From positions 25,497,093 through 25,561,092 of the forward strand of contig NC_081542.1 in assembly GCF_901000735.1 (NCBI RefSeq): a stretch of 64,000 nucleotides of DNA, read 5' to 3'. The translations under genes and the position numbers were made by a program. Of the stretch, positions 45,985 to 58,405 are shown one piece after another (within the stretch, counting starts at the first letter, position 1; each line of letters begins with the position of its first letter). The DNA comes from Corylus avellana. Taxonomy: Eukaryota > Streptophyta > Magnoliopsida > Fagales > Betulaceae. The notes beneath the pieces were generated by a model. It searched no databases and had not been told where the DNA came from. It saw nothing but the letters and a program-made list of their open reading frames with translations.

Positions 45985-46249
45985 TGGTGTGGGCTGAAGC
46001 CTCCCCACCTCTTAATTAGTAGTTTCAGCGAATAAACCCCGAGTCCGAGCCGGCCTGCATCTCCGCCTCAGATTCTATGATTATCTATTTTTGTATTAAA
46101 TTTATATAAAGCTTGTTTTTATATAAATATTTAAAAGTTTAGCCATAAATTGATTATAAAAAATATTTTATTTCAGAATTATAAATGCCCCTTCTATTAA
46201 GTATAAATTAACCCGTTCCTGACCAAGAGCATGGAATAATCCCGAACCT
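45985..46249. other. 3' region of peptide gene 1
   Basis: Pyrimidine-rich and then AT-rich sequence after the stop. Beyond 46250 the block duplicated at 41452 begins. No gene. Confidence 0.6.
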
Positions 46250-47350
46250 CTTGTATTCTATTATTATCTCTATGTTTCTGACTTGGTGGCTCAAAAACAA
46301 GCCAAAATTCCTTCTTTATGTTTTTTTTTTAAAATTTTCTTTTTGAGGTGCCTGTTAAAATATCAAAGAGGGAATTTGAGGCCTTTCAGTATATGTACGC
46401 ACTTGATTGATTTAGATATGTCATATATACGTGCATGATATATTTTTTTTTGATCCACGTCATTTACTTATTAGAATTGCTAGCAATTAATAGTTCAATA
46501 TCTTTTTCTTTTATTTTTTTGGAGGGTTATGTTATTTATTGATAAAGTAACACAAAATATTAGTTTCATATTTATATCTCGATAGTTAAATACAAAAACC
46601 AATTTATATTTTTCGTTAAGCTACAACAAAAGGCACGGAGTATGAGTATTAATAGCTATAGTTTTCCATTAGCCCAATAAAATTCAAAATAAAAGGTATT
46701 AATTAACCACATCTACTCTATCACCCCAGAATGATTAATTAATTTGGATCTTTCTTATACTCACTTATAAAGCCAGTTTTACTTAATAAGTCAGCAATGT
46801 GGGACTTAGCACACCTTTGACGTTCTCGTTAGTACCACTTCTTGCAATGCTGATAGTATCACATAGCATTAAATATGAGATATCACTCCAAAAGAGCATG
46901 TGTGACAACTTAGGAAAAAACGCTAACCGCATCTGTGCTATCACCTAAAAAGTATTAGCCAATTTAGAGATTTATTAGAATTACTTATAAAGCACAGTTT
47001 TACATATTAAATAAATTATGTGGGATTTAGCACCCATTAGTCTCTTTATAAGTCAGCCTCTCTATATATGTAGGTTACTTATCTTCCCAATATGAAAACA
47101 GGGGTTAAACACTTAATTAGTTTTAAAAATGCAATTTTTATCAAAGAAAAAACACACGCCGGCTACAAATTGAAAAACAAAATATATATATCAACCTGCA
47201 AATATAGGTAGTACCCAATTACAATTTTTTGCAGAGAGCTATAATATTCTTAGCAAAGTAGCACAAAACATTAGTTTCATATCTATATATTGATAACAAA
47301 ATACAAAATTTTTATCTCTCGTTAACTACAACAAACATCGCAAATTATGA
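46250..47350. repeat. Duplicated 3' flank of peptide gene 1
   Basis: 46250-47215 matches 41452-42345. Inside it, about 120 bp around 46530-46650 recur in diverged form at 47240-47350 (AGTAGCACAAAACATTAGTTTC). Confidence 0.8.
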
Positions 47351-48329
47351 GTATTGCACAAAAGTAAAACAGGACAAACATTTGGTAAGTTGAAGAGTGC
47401 TCACCAAACTCACCAAACGTAAAAATAAATCATTTTTTTAATCTCTAAAATTCTCTCTTCTTTCAAAATAAAGAATTAAAAAATTCATGAAAAATATTAT
47501 TTTAGTGAAATAGTAAAAGTGAATAGAAAAAATAAAAAATGAGAAAAAAATAAAAACCATATTTAATGATATTTGAAATAGTGACGTTTGGAAAAAAAAA
47601 AAAAAAAAAACTAAAAAAACTAAAATATGTATTTTAACTGTTCAAGCAACACTATTAATGTCCCAGATAGTGTCGCTTGAACAGTAACATTATTTCAAAC
47701 AACACTATTCACTATATAAGGTGTTGTTCGAACAATAACACTATTCACTACAAAATGTGTTGTTTAAACAATGTTAATATTCAAACAACACTAACTAATA
47801 TTTTAAAATTTGGCACTCGAAATTGGGACTCGCTCAACACCACACTTATCCCCCCATATCCCCCTGACCCCCGAGGGGTATCTTTTATTTAATTATGGAA
47901 TTCTTACATATTTATTTGATATTATCATTATTGAATTTTGATCTATTAGTACTTTTAAAAATCTCATCATATTTAAGAGGACATTAAGAAGACTCTAATA
48001 CTTCAAGCTTTACTCGGTTTTTTTTTTGGTTTTTTTTTTTTTCAAAAAAAAAAAAAAAAAAGAGAGGGTGGATTTTCGCATAAAGACTGCAACCAGGATG
48101 TGCGAGTTGCAGTTGAGGCCAGAGGGATAGCCTGATAGGCGAGATTCCAAACGGCCGGCCAGTTGCTCTTCTACCTAATCATATTTAAAATAATATACGC
48201 ATAAAGACAAGGGTCAGACTCAGGAGTGGTTAAAGATATTACGTCTCTCCGTCAGAGACTACTCCTCTGTCGTCCTGGCGCTCATAAACAAACCGGCTTC
48301 TACAAGCTTTGTGCTTTCAGGTTTACAGG
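47351..48329. other. Intergenic with hairpin-forming repeats
   Basis: 47630-47800 has several complementary copies of CAACACTATT and AATAGTGTTG-type strings. The poly(T)/poly(A) palindrome at 48018-48061 follows. 48160-48329 is the promoter and leader of peptide gene 2, similar to that of gene 1. Confidence 0.55.
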
Positions 48330-48766
48330 ATGAGTTGTTTTCCGGCGAAGGTGAGGGCGACACTAGTTGCAGTATTCCTTCTTGTGGGTAGAATACATAT
48401 TCTACCAACTTCTGCATCTCTTCCTTATGGTAATTAACATTACTTTTCTACAATTCCTCCTATATATATATATGACCCATTTTTCTAATTATATATCAAG
48501 CTCATTTCTCATATCTGCTATGATCTTTCTTTCGCCTCAAAGGTGGTCGGAAGAGTTTATCGCTTCAATATGGCTCGACGAAGGCAATACCGAGATTACA
48601 GGGCAGCTTTGAAGGTCTGAATTACATTAGTAGTAAGGAAATAGTTTTCTTCCGCAGCCTAAAAGAAGGTCTATCGCCGCCACCTCCACCCTCTGGAAAC
48701 CGCCAGAATAAGCCTGGGCCCGACCCTGGTGTCGATCCCGCACCTCCACCTCCTCAGATTCTATGA
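48330..48766 (+). CDS. Small secreted peptide precursor 2, two exons
   Basis: Exons 48330-48429 and 48543-48766 give 107 residues. The signal peptide (MSCFPAKVRATLVAVFLLVG) and the start of exon 2 (GGRKSLSL) match genes 1 and 3. The spacer retains LQGSFEGLN and FFRSLKEGL. The C-terminus is PPPPPSGNRQNKPGPDPGV followed by a Pro-rich tail to QIL, longer than in gene 1 because the stop is displaced. Conserved positions are KxSLSL, LQGS, FRSL and P-P-S/x-G-N. The Gly to Arg change in the signal core (VGRIHI against VGGIHI) is not expected to abolish export. Confidence 0.8.
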
Positions 48767-50034
48767 TTATCTCTGTTCTCTGGAAAGTCATGTTCCAACT
48801 TGGCGGCTCACAAAAAGCCAATTTCCTTCTTCTAAGTTTTTTTATTTTTGTAAGTAGGTGCTTAATTGTTGAAAGATAAATGGTTCTTTACTTTTTTACG
48901 TTCATCTTAGGAGGAAATTTGAGATCTTTTATCCATGTACCTACTTGATTGATGTATATATATAATGTGTATTTTTATTAGTTAAAGTGACATTTTTTTT
49001 TTTTTTTTAATATGGACTTCTGTTGATGAAATTTCATGAGTATAAAGCTCTTACATCACAGAGTATATAGCTCCGAAAAATTATAGTCCAAAGCTATAAA
49101 AGTTACAAAGTCATAAAAATGACTTCAAGCTTCAGCTAACCCATGTATAATTACATTTAATAAATAGATTTGCTATGTGAAAAAAAAAAAAAAAAAAAAA
49201 GGCGAAAAAATGTAAAAAAACAAGTTAAAAAATTACAAGAAGTCTACAATACTTCTCAAACTAACACTCAATTTGCAATATATTTCGAACTAAAGCTTGC
49301 ATTAATGTTCCCTTAAACAACCAAAATTTGCATTGAATTCTTTTTGTTCATAAAAAGACAAAAATACCCTTAAATTTTTGTTTTCAATAAGACAAAAATA
49401 ATCCTAAAATTACGAAAAGAAAAAAAAAAAAAAAAAAAAAAAAGAGCAATGGGTCTTACAAAGACCCACGATGACTATATATGGGTTCGCCGCAGTAGGT
49501 CTGGTGACCCACGGCAACGGTAGGCCTATCGAAAACCCACGGTGGTCATGGGCCTTGCGAAGATGCACAATAGCTGTCGTGGATCTGTCACAACTTTTTT
49601 TAAATTTTTTTTATAAAATTTATTAAAGGTATTTTTGTTATTTGGGTAGGTATTGCAAATTTTTTATAGTTTAGGAGGATATTGATGCAGTCTTTTTATA
49701 GTTTAGGGGAGGTATTTCAAATTTTTTTTAGTTTAGTTTGGGTGACAATCCAAATTGAATGTTAATTTGGATACTTTTCCATAATTAAATTAAAATCGTG
49801 TAAAAATTAAAATATATTAACCATGTTTCCCTAAATTGAAAGGTTCAGAATGGATCCCATTGAAAATCTTCCAATTCCCTTATTCATCATTTGGGAACCA
49901 AAATTTTGAAGAAAAAAAAAAAAATTGGAAAACCTAGAATTTCTCTGTGAGAGCTAATTCTTCACCCCCAATTGGGCGTCCTGGGGTGGAATTATCACAG
50001 CCTATATATATAGCGAAATAATGATCCAATTTCA
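48767..50034. other. Intergenic with a GC-rich inverted segment
   Basis: 48770-48960 is the 3' flank of peptide gene 2, partly similar to that of gene 1. 49200-49760 holds a repeat with GACCCACGG and CCCACGG strings and inverted AT-rich borders. No gene. Confidence 0.55.
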
Positions 50035-50470
50035 ATGTACTTAATTTCACTACCATTTTCTCAACTTAACACTCTCCAAGATTTACCAATACCTGTCAAG
50101 AACCAAACAACTGCATGCTTTTATCATAAAGACCCACCTCCTTGACCTATTTTATCCAACCAGAATTGTAAGATTCTATGCCATCAATAACGACATTTGC
50201 GCTGCTCGCAACCTGTTCGAGAAAACGCCCCACCGGAGTGTGTTTCTTCGGAATTCAATAATTCGAGCATATGCGCAAGTCCACAACTTTGGTTAAGCTT
50301 TATCTCTCTTTAACATGACGCTTAAAACTTAAACTAAACCTGATAGTGATAGCTCTAATGCTCATGTAGGCAGTGTACTTGTGAGCATGTACTACAGATG
50401 TTAGCAATCTGGAGGTTATGAGAAGGCTCTCTGTTTCTTGGGGAAAGTGAACGTTCAAGGAGTATCTTAT
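50035..50470 (+). pseudogene. PPR pseudogene 2, internally deleted
   Basis: From about 50035 the sequence follows PPR pseudogene 1 (CTCTCCAAGATTTACCAAT, CAAACAACTGCATGCTTTTA). It has two internal deletions: after CCTGATAGT (50347) it jumps about 400 bp to TCTAATGCTCATGTAGG, and after ATGTACTACAGATGTTAG about 90 bp more are missing. Several stops are present. It ends about 285 bp before peptide gene 3, whereas pseudogene 1 ends about 1.5 kb before peptide gene 1. Confidence 0.88.
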
Positions 50471-50754
50471 GCATGTGATTCTAGCAGCCTAAATATTGCA
50501 CCCATCTAAATCCCTAACACCCTGTACTCATGCACCAACGCCTCTACTAGTCGCAGGTCTTGTAGTCAAAGCGCCACCTTCAACAAAAGTCAAAAGAAGT
50601 GTAGCCTCAAAGTCAAGCTTTTAGAATTTTAAACCATGGCTTGTTTGTTCTTCTTCTACCAAACCATGGCCTCAAAATAATATTTATAAGAAGAGGAGTC
50701 AGGCTCTCGCTATCTGAGAAGACTCTACAAGCTTTGTGTTTTCAGGTTTACAGG

Positions 50755-51170
50755 ATGAGTTGTTTTCCGGCGAAGGTGATGGCAACAGTGGTAGCAATAT
50801 TCCTTCTTGTGGGTGGAATATATATTCCACCAACTTCTGCATCTCTTCCTTATGGTAACATTTCTCCCCTTTTTCTTTCTAATTATAATTGTATATCAAG
50901 ATCATTTCTCACATGCTATGATCTTTCTTTGTCCTCAAAGGTGGTCGGAAGAGTTTATCGCTTGATGGCTTGACAAAGACAATACCAAGATTACAAGGCA
51001 GCTCTGAAGGTCTGAATATAATTACCGGTAAGAAAATAGTTTCCTTCCGGAGCCTACGAGAAGGAATATCAGCCCCACCTTCACCCGTCCGAAACAGATC
51101 GATCACCACCCCGCGCCCTTTGATCCTTTTTTCCATCATTTATTTCATTCACAACCAAGTCTCTGCCTAA
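50755..51170 (+). CDS. Small secreted peptide precursor 3, two exons
   Basis: Exons 50755-50854 and 50941-51170 join to give 109 residues. The signal peptide (MSCFPAKVMATVVAIFLLVG) and GGRKSLSLDG match gene 1. Spacer motifs LQGSSEGLN and SFRSLREGI are conserved. The motif APPSPVRNR follows, but the protein then continues into an unrelated tail that ends FFIIYFIHNQVSA-like and is partly hydrophobic, so the tail has probably arisen by a frameshift or stop loss. A TATA-like TATTTATAAG is 70 bp upstream of the ATG. It may be functional if processing occurs just after the motif. Confidence 0.75.
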
Positions 51171-51503
51171 GACATAAAAGCCATCCCACTACTTAGATTT
51201 TCTTATTTCGAAAATTGAGTTAGAAGATAATAGTTATATAGCTCTATTGGGTAATCTTTTCTTTTTTCTTTTTTCTTTTTTTCTGAACTATTGGGTAACA
51301 TTTTCACAAAGAATTATTAGATGTTTCTGAGGGTTTGTTGGTTTATATGAATAATGGAAGGTTTATATCGGTGAAATAATGGAATTGGATACTATTATTG
51401 TTATTATGACAATAATGCTATCCCTCCTTTGTCCCCCAATCATGGGCATCAATCTTGAAAGAAAAAAGAAAAAGAATTAAAGGGGTCACAATTACTTGAC
51501 GTT

Positions 51504-51668
51504 GAGTAATACTATAAGTCTCTCTTGTATCACTCTAAGAATGATGTGACTTTTAAAATCATTAATAGACTTGTGATTGATTATTATTGAATTTGAATTT
51601 TTATCAAATAGTAATTTTAAAAACCATCTCATTTTTAGAGTGGTACAAAAAAATCTCTAACATTGCTT
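51504..51668. repeat. MITE, second copy of the 9905 family
   Basis: CACTCTAAGAATGATGTGAC and AGTAATTTTAAAA match the element at 9905. The ends are inverted AGTAAT/ATTGCT-type strings. Confidence 0.7.
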
Positions 51669-52038
51669 ATTGATGTTAAATTAATTAATATATTAGTAGT
51701 AGTTTTCTTCTTATGTATTTAATTTACCAAAGTGGGCGTCTATATAAAATAAGCCACGTACTCCGATTCTTTATTCAATTAGTTCAATGAAAGCTATATT
51801 TTTCTAAACTATTTGCTTGAATGAGAGACAGTACTTTTGTTTGAGATAAAATTTCTCTTTTTGAGATGTGATTCATCTTTCTTTCTGCTTTTATTTGTTG
51901 CATATATTTTATAATTCTTTTCATTAAAACTAATTTTGTGATGCAATTTATTAGCCTAGATACCATCAAATTTTTGAAGAATTTTTTAGATAATTATACA
52001 TCTTTAAAATTGCAATTATCCTCTATGCTACTATCATA

Positions 52039-52123
52039 TAGGGGTGTCAAAAAATACCAAAAAACCGAAAAATCAGGGAACCGGTTCCGGTTCCGGTTTT
52101 TAACCAGTTATAATAGAGTAACA

Positions 52124-52180
<57 letters not shown>

Positions 52181-52745
52181 CTTTTATTTTTACTTTTTAG
52201 TACTTATTTTTATTGTTTTCTTTAGGTTTGTAGTTGTTGTGAGGAGATATCTCTTTTTGTTGTTGGTTGATTTACATATATTATGTATTAGGAAAGCTTT
52301 TAAAATAATTTTTAGGGCATTTTAAAAAATTGAATTTTTATTTTTAAGGCACATATAGGCAAAAACATTGATTTTTTAGGATTTTTGGGCTTTTTAGGTT
52401 TTTTTTTTTAAAAAAAAAATCATTTGGAACAATTACAACAAAGCCTAGTTTATTGGGACAAAAAGGCTAATAGTTTTTTTTTTCAAAAAAAAATGGGCCA
52501 ATTGTGTGCAAAAAAATGGGCTTATTTTAGGCCAAATACCTAAAATAAGCCCAGAATACAAATTTTTTTAAAAACCGGTTACCCAGTCTGGATAACCGGA
52601 GACAAACCGAAACCGGCCAGTTAACTGGGAACTAGTTACCCGGTTTCGGTTTTCCAAAATCAATAACCAGGTACCCGGTTCCGGTTCCCGGTTTTGACCA
52701 ATAACCAGGAGTTGAATAGGGACTGAGCTACTGTTGAAACAAATT
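52039..52745. mobile_element. hAT-like fragment with inverted GGTTCCGGTT repeats
   Basis: It begins TAGGGGTGTCAA, a hAT-type terminus. GAACCGGTTCCGGTTCCGG near 52080 is complemented by CGGTTCCGGTTCCCGG near 52675. The expected right end CACCCCTA is missing, so it is decayed or truncated. Confidence 0.5.
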
Positions 52746-53346
52746 TGTACCAATAGTAATTAATATTTTTTTTAATATATTTCTTTAATTTTCTTATATA
52801 CTAAATACATTTTTACCCATAATTTTATATAAAGGGGAAATTATATCTAAAATCCTTAGGTAAACGCGCTTTTTAAAAAAACTTCCTGGGTATTTTTTTT
52901 TAAAAATTTAGTCCCTAGGTCACTCGAAACTACTAGAAAACTCTCTACCGTCAATTTTTGTTAACTTCCGTTAGTCTACTCAAAACTCACCGTTTTATCT
53001 GATTAAAATATTATTTTTTTATTAATTTAATTTTAAAAAATAAATCTTAAAAAAAATAAAAAATTTGAAGGGTGGCCAGGGGTTAGAAAAGATGACGATT
53101 AGAAAATATGACGATTAGAAAATATAACCGTTGGAAAAAGAAGATGGTTAGAAAAGATGAATGTTTGCAAATATGGAATATAATAATAATAATTATTATT
53201 ATTATTATGAAGACATTTTACTTTAACCCCTCAAATTTTTACACTTTTGCAGTCATCCCGTAAACTTTAAAACTCTCAAATAGTGTATCCAACATGAAAA
53301 CTCATTAGGAATTTATGTTAAATTCTAATGCAAGACGTAAAAAACC

Positions 53347-53385
<39 letters not shown>

Positions 53386-53766
53386 AATGTTGTCGAGCTG
53401 ACCCACAGTCAAGCCGTGGGTAATTCCATTTTTTTATAGAATTTTTAATTATTTAAAAATAATAATTTTTAAATACAAGGGTATAAAGGACATTTTACTT
53501 ATTCTCCGGCCATCTGATGTAACTCCAAATCTTAACAATAAAGTTGACATTGCAATTTTTTTTTAAAAGTTGATACACTAACTTGAGAATTTTTAAGGTT
53601 TAGTGGGATGATTACAAAAGCGCTAAAAGTTCATAAATGTTAAGTGGAGTTGTTCCTAATAATAATAATAAAAGCGGAAAACCTCACAAAACCCTCATAA
53701 ACTTTCAAGTGTTTTAAAATTACTCCTCAATATTTAAAAACTCTCAAGTTTTTGCAATGTTACTCG

Positions 53767-54375
53767 TGTTGGAGTTTTGTGACTCTCACCATAAAGTTGG
53801 TGACTTTCACCATAAAGTTGGTGGGACCCAGCATCATTAAAAGAGGATCCTTTTGGCTCACGTTTTGTATTCCTAGTTGCTCTTGGAATTGGTTTTCCTT
53901 TTAGAGCATGACTTGGACTTGAAGTCCTTCTACAATTTGGAATTGGAGGAGCCTTGCTTAGCCAACTTTTATGTCCTATATAAGGGGGTGTCCACAGCAC
54001 ATAAACGTACAGAGAAAAAGAACAAAGTAATATTTGATTTGTGTTTTGGTGAGCCAACAATAGAGAGAAAAAGTGAGAGCAAGAAAGAGAGTGTTTTCTT
54101 TTCCATTTTTTTTGTTATTATTCTCCTTTGGGCAAAGTGAGAATTGGGTGTATTTGGGGCTTTGGGTTTGAGTGGTTTTCTCACCCTGTTACTCTCTTAT
54201 ACTCATCTTTTGATAGTGAATTTTCTCTGGGTCGTCTCCGCTAGTGGATGTTGGCTTGTTAAGCCGAACCACTTAAATCTTTGTGTCGTGTGTGATTGCT
54301 TATCTTTATTATTCCGCATTCTTTTTTATTTTTCGCATCTCACGGGTCTTGGGAAATAGGATTAATCTCCTAACA
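53767..54375 (+). repeat. 5' LTR of copia B (609 bp)
   Basis: Starts TGTTGGAGTTTTGTGAC and ends CTCCTAACA. Its U3 matches element A, including the GTGGGACCCAGCATC block, with an extra ACTTTCACCATAAAGTTGG duplication. R-U5 matches all family members. Confidence 0.92.
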
Positions 54376-54409
54376 ACTGGTATCAGAGCTGTTGGTTCGA
54401 GTGGGAGCG

Positions 54410-55419
54410 ATGGCAGGTGAAGAAGGAAAGATGGGAATCGAGAAATTCGACGGCAAAGATTTTGGGTATTGGAAGGTACAGATTGAAGACATTCTTTATG
54501 GGAAGGATCTTCATCAACCTCTTTTGGAAGAACAACCCGACGACATGTATGATAGCGAGTGGGCTCTGCTTGATCGTAAAGCCCTAGCAGTTATCAGGTT
54601 ATCTCTGTCAAAATCAGTTGCACACAACTTTGTAAAGGAAAAGACCACAGCAGGTCTAATGAAGGCTTTGTCAAGCATGTACGAGAAGCGTCGGCTAACA
54701 ACAAGGTGCATCTGATGAAGAAATTGTTCAACCTAAAGATGGCGGAAGGAGCTTCGGTGGCACATCATCTCAATGAGTTCAACACCATCACAAATCAATT
54801 GTCCTCAGTGGAAATTAATTTTGATGATGAGGTTCGCGCGTTGATCGTCTTGGCATCTTTGCCAAATAGCTGGGAAGCAGTGAGGATGGCTGTGAGTAAC
54901 TCTGTAGGAAAGAGTAAACTGAGCTATGAAGACGTCAGGGATTTGATTCTCAGTGAAGAGGTTCGCAGAAGAGATGCGGGTGAAACCTCTTGTTCTGGTG
55001 CTGCTTTAAACCTCGAGACTCGGGGCAGAAGACAAGACAGAAACTCTATGAGGGGCAGATCTAAGTTTAGGAAGGGTAGGAGCAAATCCAGGTTTGGACG
55101 ACAACCTGAGTGTTGGAACTGTGGCAAGACAGGCCACTTCAAGAAGAATTGCAGAGAGCTGAAGAAGAAGACCGAAAATGACGCCGCAAATGTCGTGGCA
55201 ACAGAAGAAGTGCACGATGCCCTACTTCTATCTGTTGACAGTTCTCTTGATTCTTGGGTCTTGGACTCAGGAGCTTCTTTTCACCCTACACCGATCCGTG
55301 AAGTTCTCGAAAATTATGTGGCAGGAGATTTCGGGAAGGTGTACTTGGCTGACGGAACGGCGCTGGATGTTGTGGGTATAGGCAATGTTTGCATTAGAGT
55401 CCACAGTGACTCGGTATGA
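54410..55419 (+). pseudogene. Copia B gag and protease
   Basis: It starts MAGEEGKMGIEKFDG. A missing base after MYEK (near 54690) shifts the frame, and homology resumes at once in the next frame. The CCHC knuckle (CWNCGKTGHFKKNC) and the protease motif LDSGASFH follow. The frame ends with TGA at 55417. Confidence 0.92.
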
Positions 55420-58338
55420 AAGCTGCAAAATGTCAAGCATATCCCAGAGCTGAAAAAGAACCTGATTTCAGTAGGACAGCTTGATGATGAAGGGCATTCA
55501 ATTCATTTCTACGGTGGAAAGTGGAAGGTCAGCAAAGGAGTCAGGATTTTGGCTCGTGGTCATAAGACGGGTACTCTCTATATGACGACGAATAGCAGGG
55601 ATACAATTGCTGTTACAGATACGGGTGCTGACTCAAAATTATGGCATCTAAGGCTTGGGCACATGAGCGAGAAAGGGATGAAGGTACTTCTGTCAAAGGG
55701 GAAACTACCGGAGTTGAAGTCAGTTAAGTCTGATTTGTGTGAAGGCTGCATCCTAGGAAAGCAAAAGAAGGTGAGTTTCGCGAAGGTTGGCAGAACACCA
55801 AAGCCGGGAAAGCTAGAGTTGGTACACACGGATTTGTGGAGTCCCGCACCAGTGGCATCTCTTGGAGGCTCGCGGTATTACATCACATTTATTAATGACT
55901 CAAGCAGGAAGGTATGGGTTTACTTCTTAAAGCTTAAATCTGATGTATTTGAAGTTTTTAAGAAGTGGAAGGTCATGGTAGAGACAGAAACTGGTCTGAA
56001 ATTGAAGTGTTTAAGATCAGACAATGGGGGAGAGTACGAAGACGGGGGTTTCAAACAGTTTTGTGCAGTGAATGGGATTAGAATGGAAAAGACTATCCCA
56101 GGGACACCACAACAGAATGGCGTGGCTGAGCGCATGAGCAGGACCCTCAATGAACGTGCAAGAAGTATGAGGTTGCATGCTGGACTACCGAAAACTTTCT
56201 GGGCGGATGCAGTAAGCACTGCTGCTTACTTGATAAACAGAGGACCATCAGTTCCTTTGGGCCATAGACTACCTGAAGAAGTCTGGAGTGGAAAAGAGGT
56301 AAATCTTTCTCACTTGAAAGTTTTTGGTTGTGTTTCGTATATCTATATTGAATCTGATGCTCATAGCAAGCTAGATGCTAAATCTAGAAAATGTTATTTC
56401 ATTGGCTATGGGGATGAGGCATTCGGGTATAAGTTTTGGGATGATCAAAACCGGAAGATCATTAGAAGTAGAAATGTTACTTTTAATGAGATGGTTGTGT
56501 ATAAGAATAATTCAAGTGCAGAACCAGTAAGTACAGAGTCAGAGGCTGAGAAGCCTGAATTTATCAACCTAGATGGAATTTCTAAAGGCGCAGCTCAGAG
56601 AAGGAATTCAGAAGTTGATAAGGATTCAGAAACTGAAGATGATCTAAAAGTTGAAGAAACAGTAGATCAAGAGACTGAACAAGGTACACCGACAGTGGCT
56701 GTCCGTAGATCTACTAGAACCATTAGATCTCCACAGCGTTTTTCACCCTCCCTATTTCATATTTTGTTGACGGATGGCGGTGAGCCGGAGACGTTTGTTG
56801 AAGCCTTGGAGGTTGAAGATTCAATCAAGTGGGAGTTAGCCATGAAGGATGAGATGGACTCATTATTGACTAACCAGACCTGGGAACTGACTGAGTTGCC
56901 AGCAGGTAAAAAGGCATTGCACAACAAATGGGTGTTCAGAACAAAGGGTGAACATGATGGTAGCAAACGCTACAAGGCAAGATTGGTAGTCAAGGGATTC
57001 CAGCAGAAAGAAGGAATTGACTACACAGACATATTCTCTCCGATGGTGAAGATGACAACCATTAGAATTGTGCTGAGTATTGTGGCGGCGGAAGACTTAC
57101 ATCTAGAGCAGTTAGATGTGAAGACGGCGTTCCTTCATGGTGAGTTGGAGGAAGAAATTTATATGCAGCAGCCACAGGGATTCGCAGTGCAGGGGAATGA
57201 GAGTTTAGTGTGCAAACTGAGAAAAAACTTGTATGGTCTGAAACAAGTTCCAAGACAATGGTACAAGAAGTTTGATAGTTTCATGTGCAGTACTGGGTTC
57301 ACGAGATGCAATGCAGATCATTGCTGCTATGTCAAGAGTCTTAAGAACTCTTACATTATTCTACTTCTGTACGTAGATGATATGCTTATTGCAGGGGCCA
57401 GTATGGAAGACATCAACAAGTTGAAGAACCAGCTGTCAAAGCAGTTTGCAATAAAGGATTTGGGTGCTGCTAAACAAATCCTTGGGATGAGAATCATCAG
57501 GGACAGGGCCAATAGTACACTGAAGATTTCACAGACAGAATATGTGAAGAAGATTCTCAACAGATTTAGCATGAATGAAGCTAAGTCAGTGAGCACACCC
57601 TTGAGGAGTCACTTCAGACTAACCAAGAATCAATCACCGAAGACGGATCAAGAGAAAGCATACATGAGCAAGGTACCTTATGCCTCAGCTATCGGAAGTC
57701 TGATGTATGAAATGGTCTATACTAGACCGGATATTGCACATGCAGTAGGAATTGTGAGCAAGTACATGAGTAATCCAGGGAAGCAGCATTGGGAGGCAGT
57801 CAAGTGGATTTTGCGATATCTGAGAGGAACTTCAGATATGTCCCTTTGCTTCACAGGTGCAGAATTGAAGCTGCAGGGCTACGTGGATGCTGATCTAGCG
57901 GGTGATGTTGATAGCAGGAAAAGTACTACAGGGTTTGTATATACTCTAGGAGATACTGCTGTGTGTTGGACCTCAAGGTTACAAAAAATTGTAGCCCTTT
58001 CCACTACCGAGGCGGAGTATGTGGCCGTGACAGAAGCTGGAAAGGAGATGGCTTGGCTACAAGGTTTTTTGGATGAGTTGGGAAAGAAGAATGAGAAGGG
58101 CGTTCTACACAGTGATAGTTAGAGTGCCATTTTTCTTGCGAAGAACCCAGCGTATCATTCAAGAACAAAGCATATACAGTTGAGGTATCACTTCATTCGA
58201 TCTCTTCTTGAAAGTGGACAATTGTTACTTGAGAAGATTCGTGGAACTGAGAATCCGGCAGACATGCTGACAAAAGGAGTGACTATTGAGAAACTGAAGC
58301 TGTGCGCAGCTTCAGTTGGTCTTCTAGCCTTAAGATAG
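55420..58338 (+). pseudogene. Copia B integrase, reverse transcriptase and RNase H
   Basis: After the TGA the frame is open for 900 codons. It has the HHCC domain (WHLRLGH, CEGCILG), the integrase core with DLWSP, RSDNGGEY and NGVAER (catalytic D, D, E), the RT (KARLVVKGFQQ, YVDDMLIAG) and RNase H (DADLAGD, STTEAEY). A TAG at 58120 precedes the last RNase H segment, which continues in frame to a natural stop at 58338. A usually acidic FIDD position reads FIND here. Confidence 0.93.
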
Positions 58339-58405
58339 GTGGAGGAGACATCCGGAGGAGATTCACTGTGTTGCAACTTGGTGGAATTCAAGTCAAGTGG
58401 GAGAT

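Larger units (their letters stand above)
51171..53766. other. Intergenic with MITEs and simple repeats
   Basis: The MITE at 51504 and the hAT-like element at 52039 are listed separately. 53220-53640 resembles the foldback family of 17266. (TA) tracts lie at 52129-52177 and 53352-53380, and short ATA/TTA tandem runs near 53185. No gene is recognised. Confidence 0.55.

Noticed and set aside
47630..47880. Inverted AACACTATT repeats as a possible small-RNA locus
   Set aside because: Pairing is short and broken; it reads as decayed foldback repeats.
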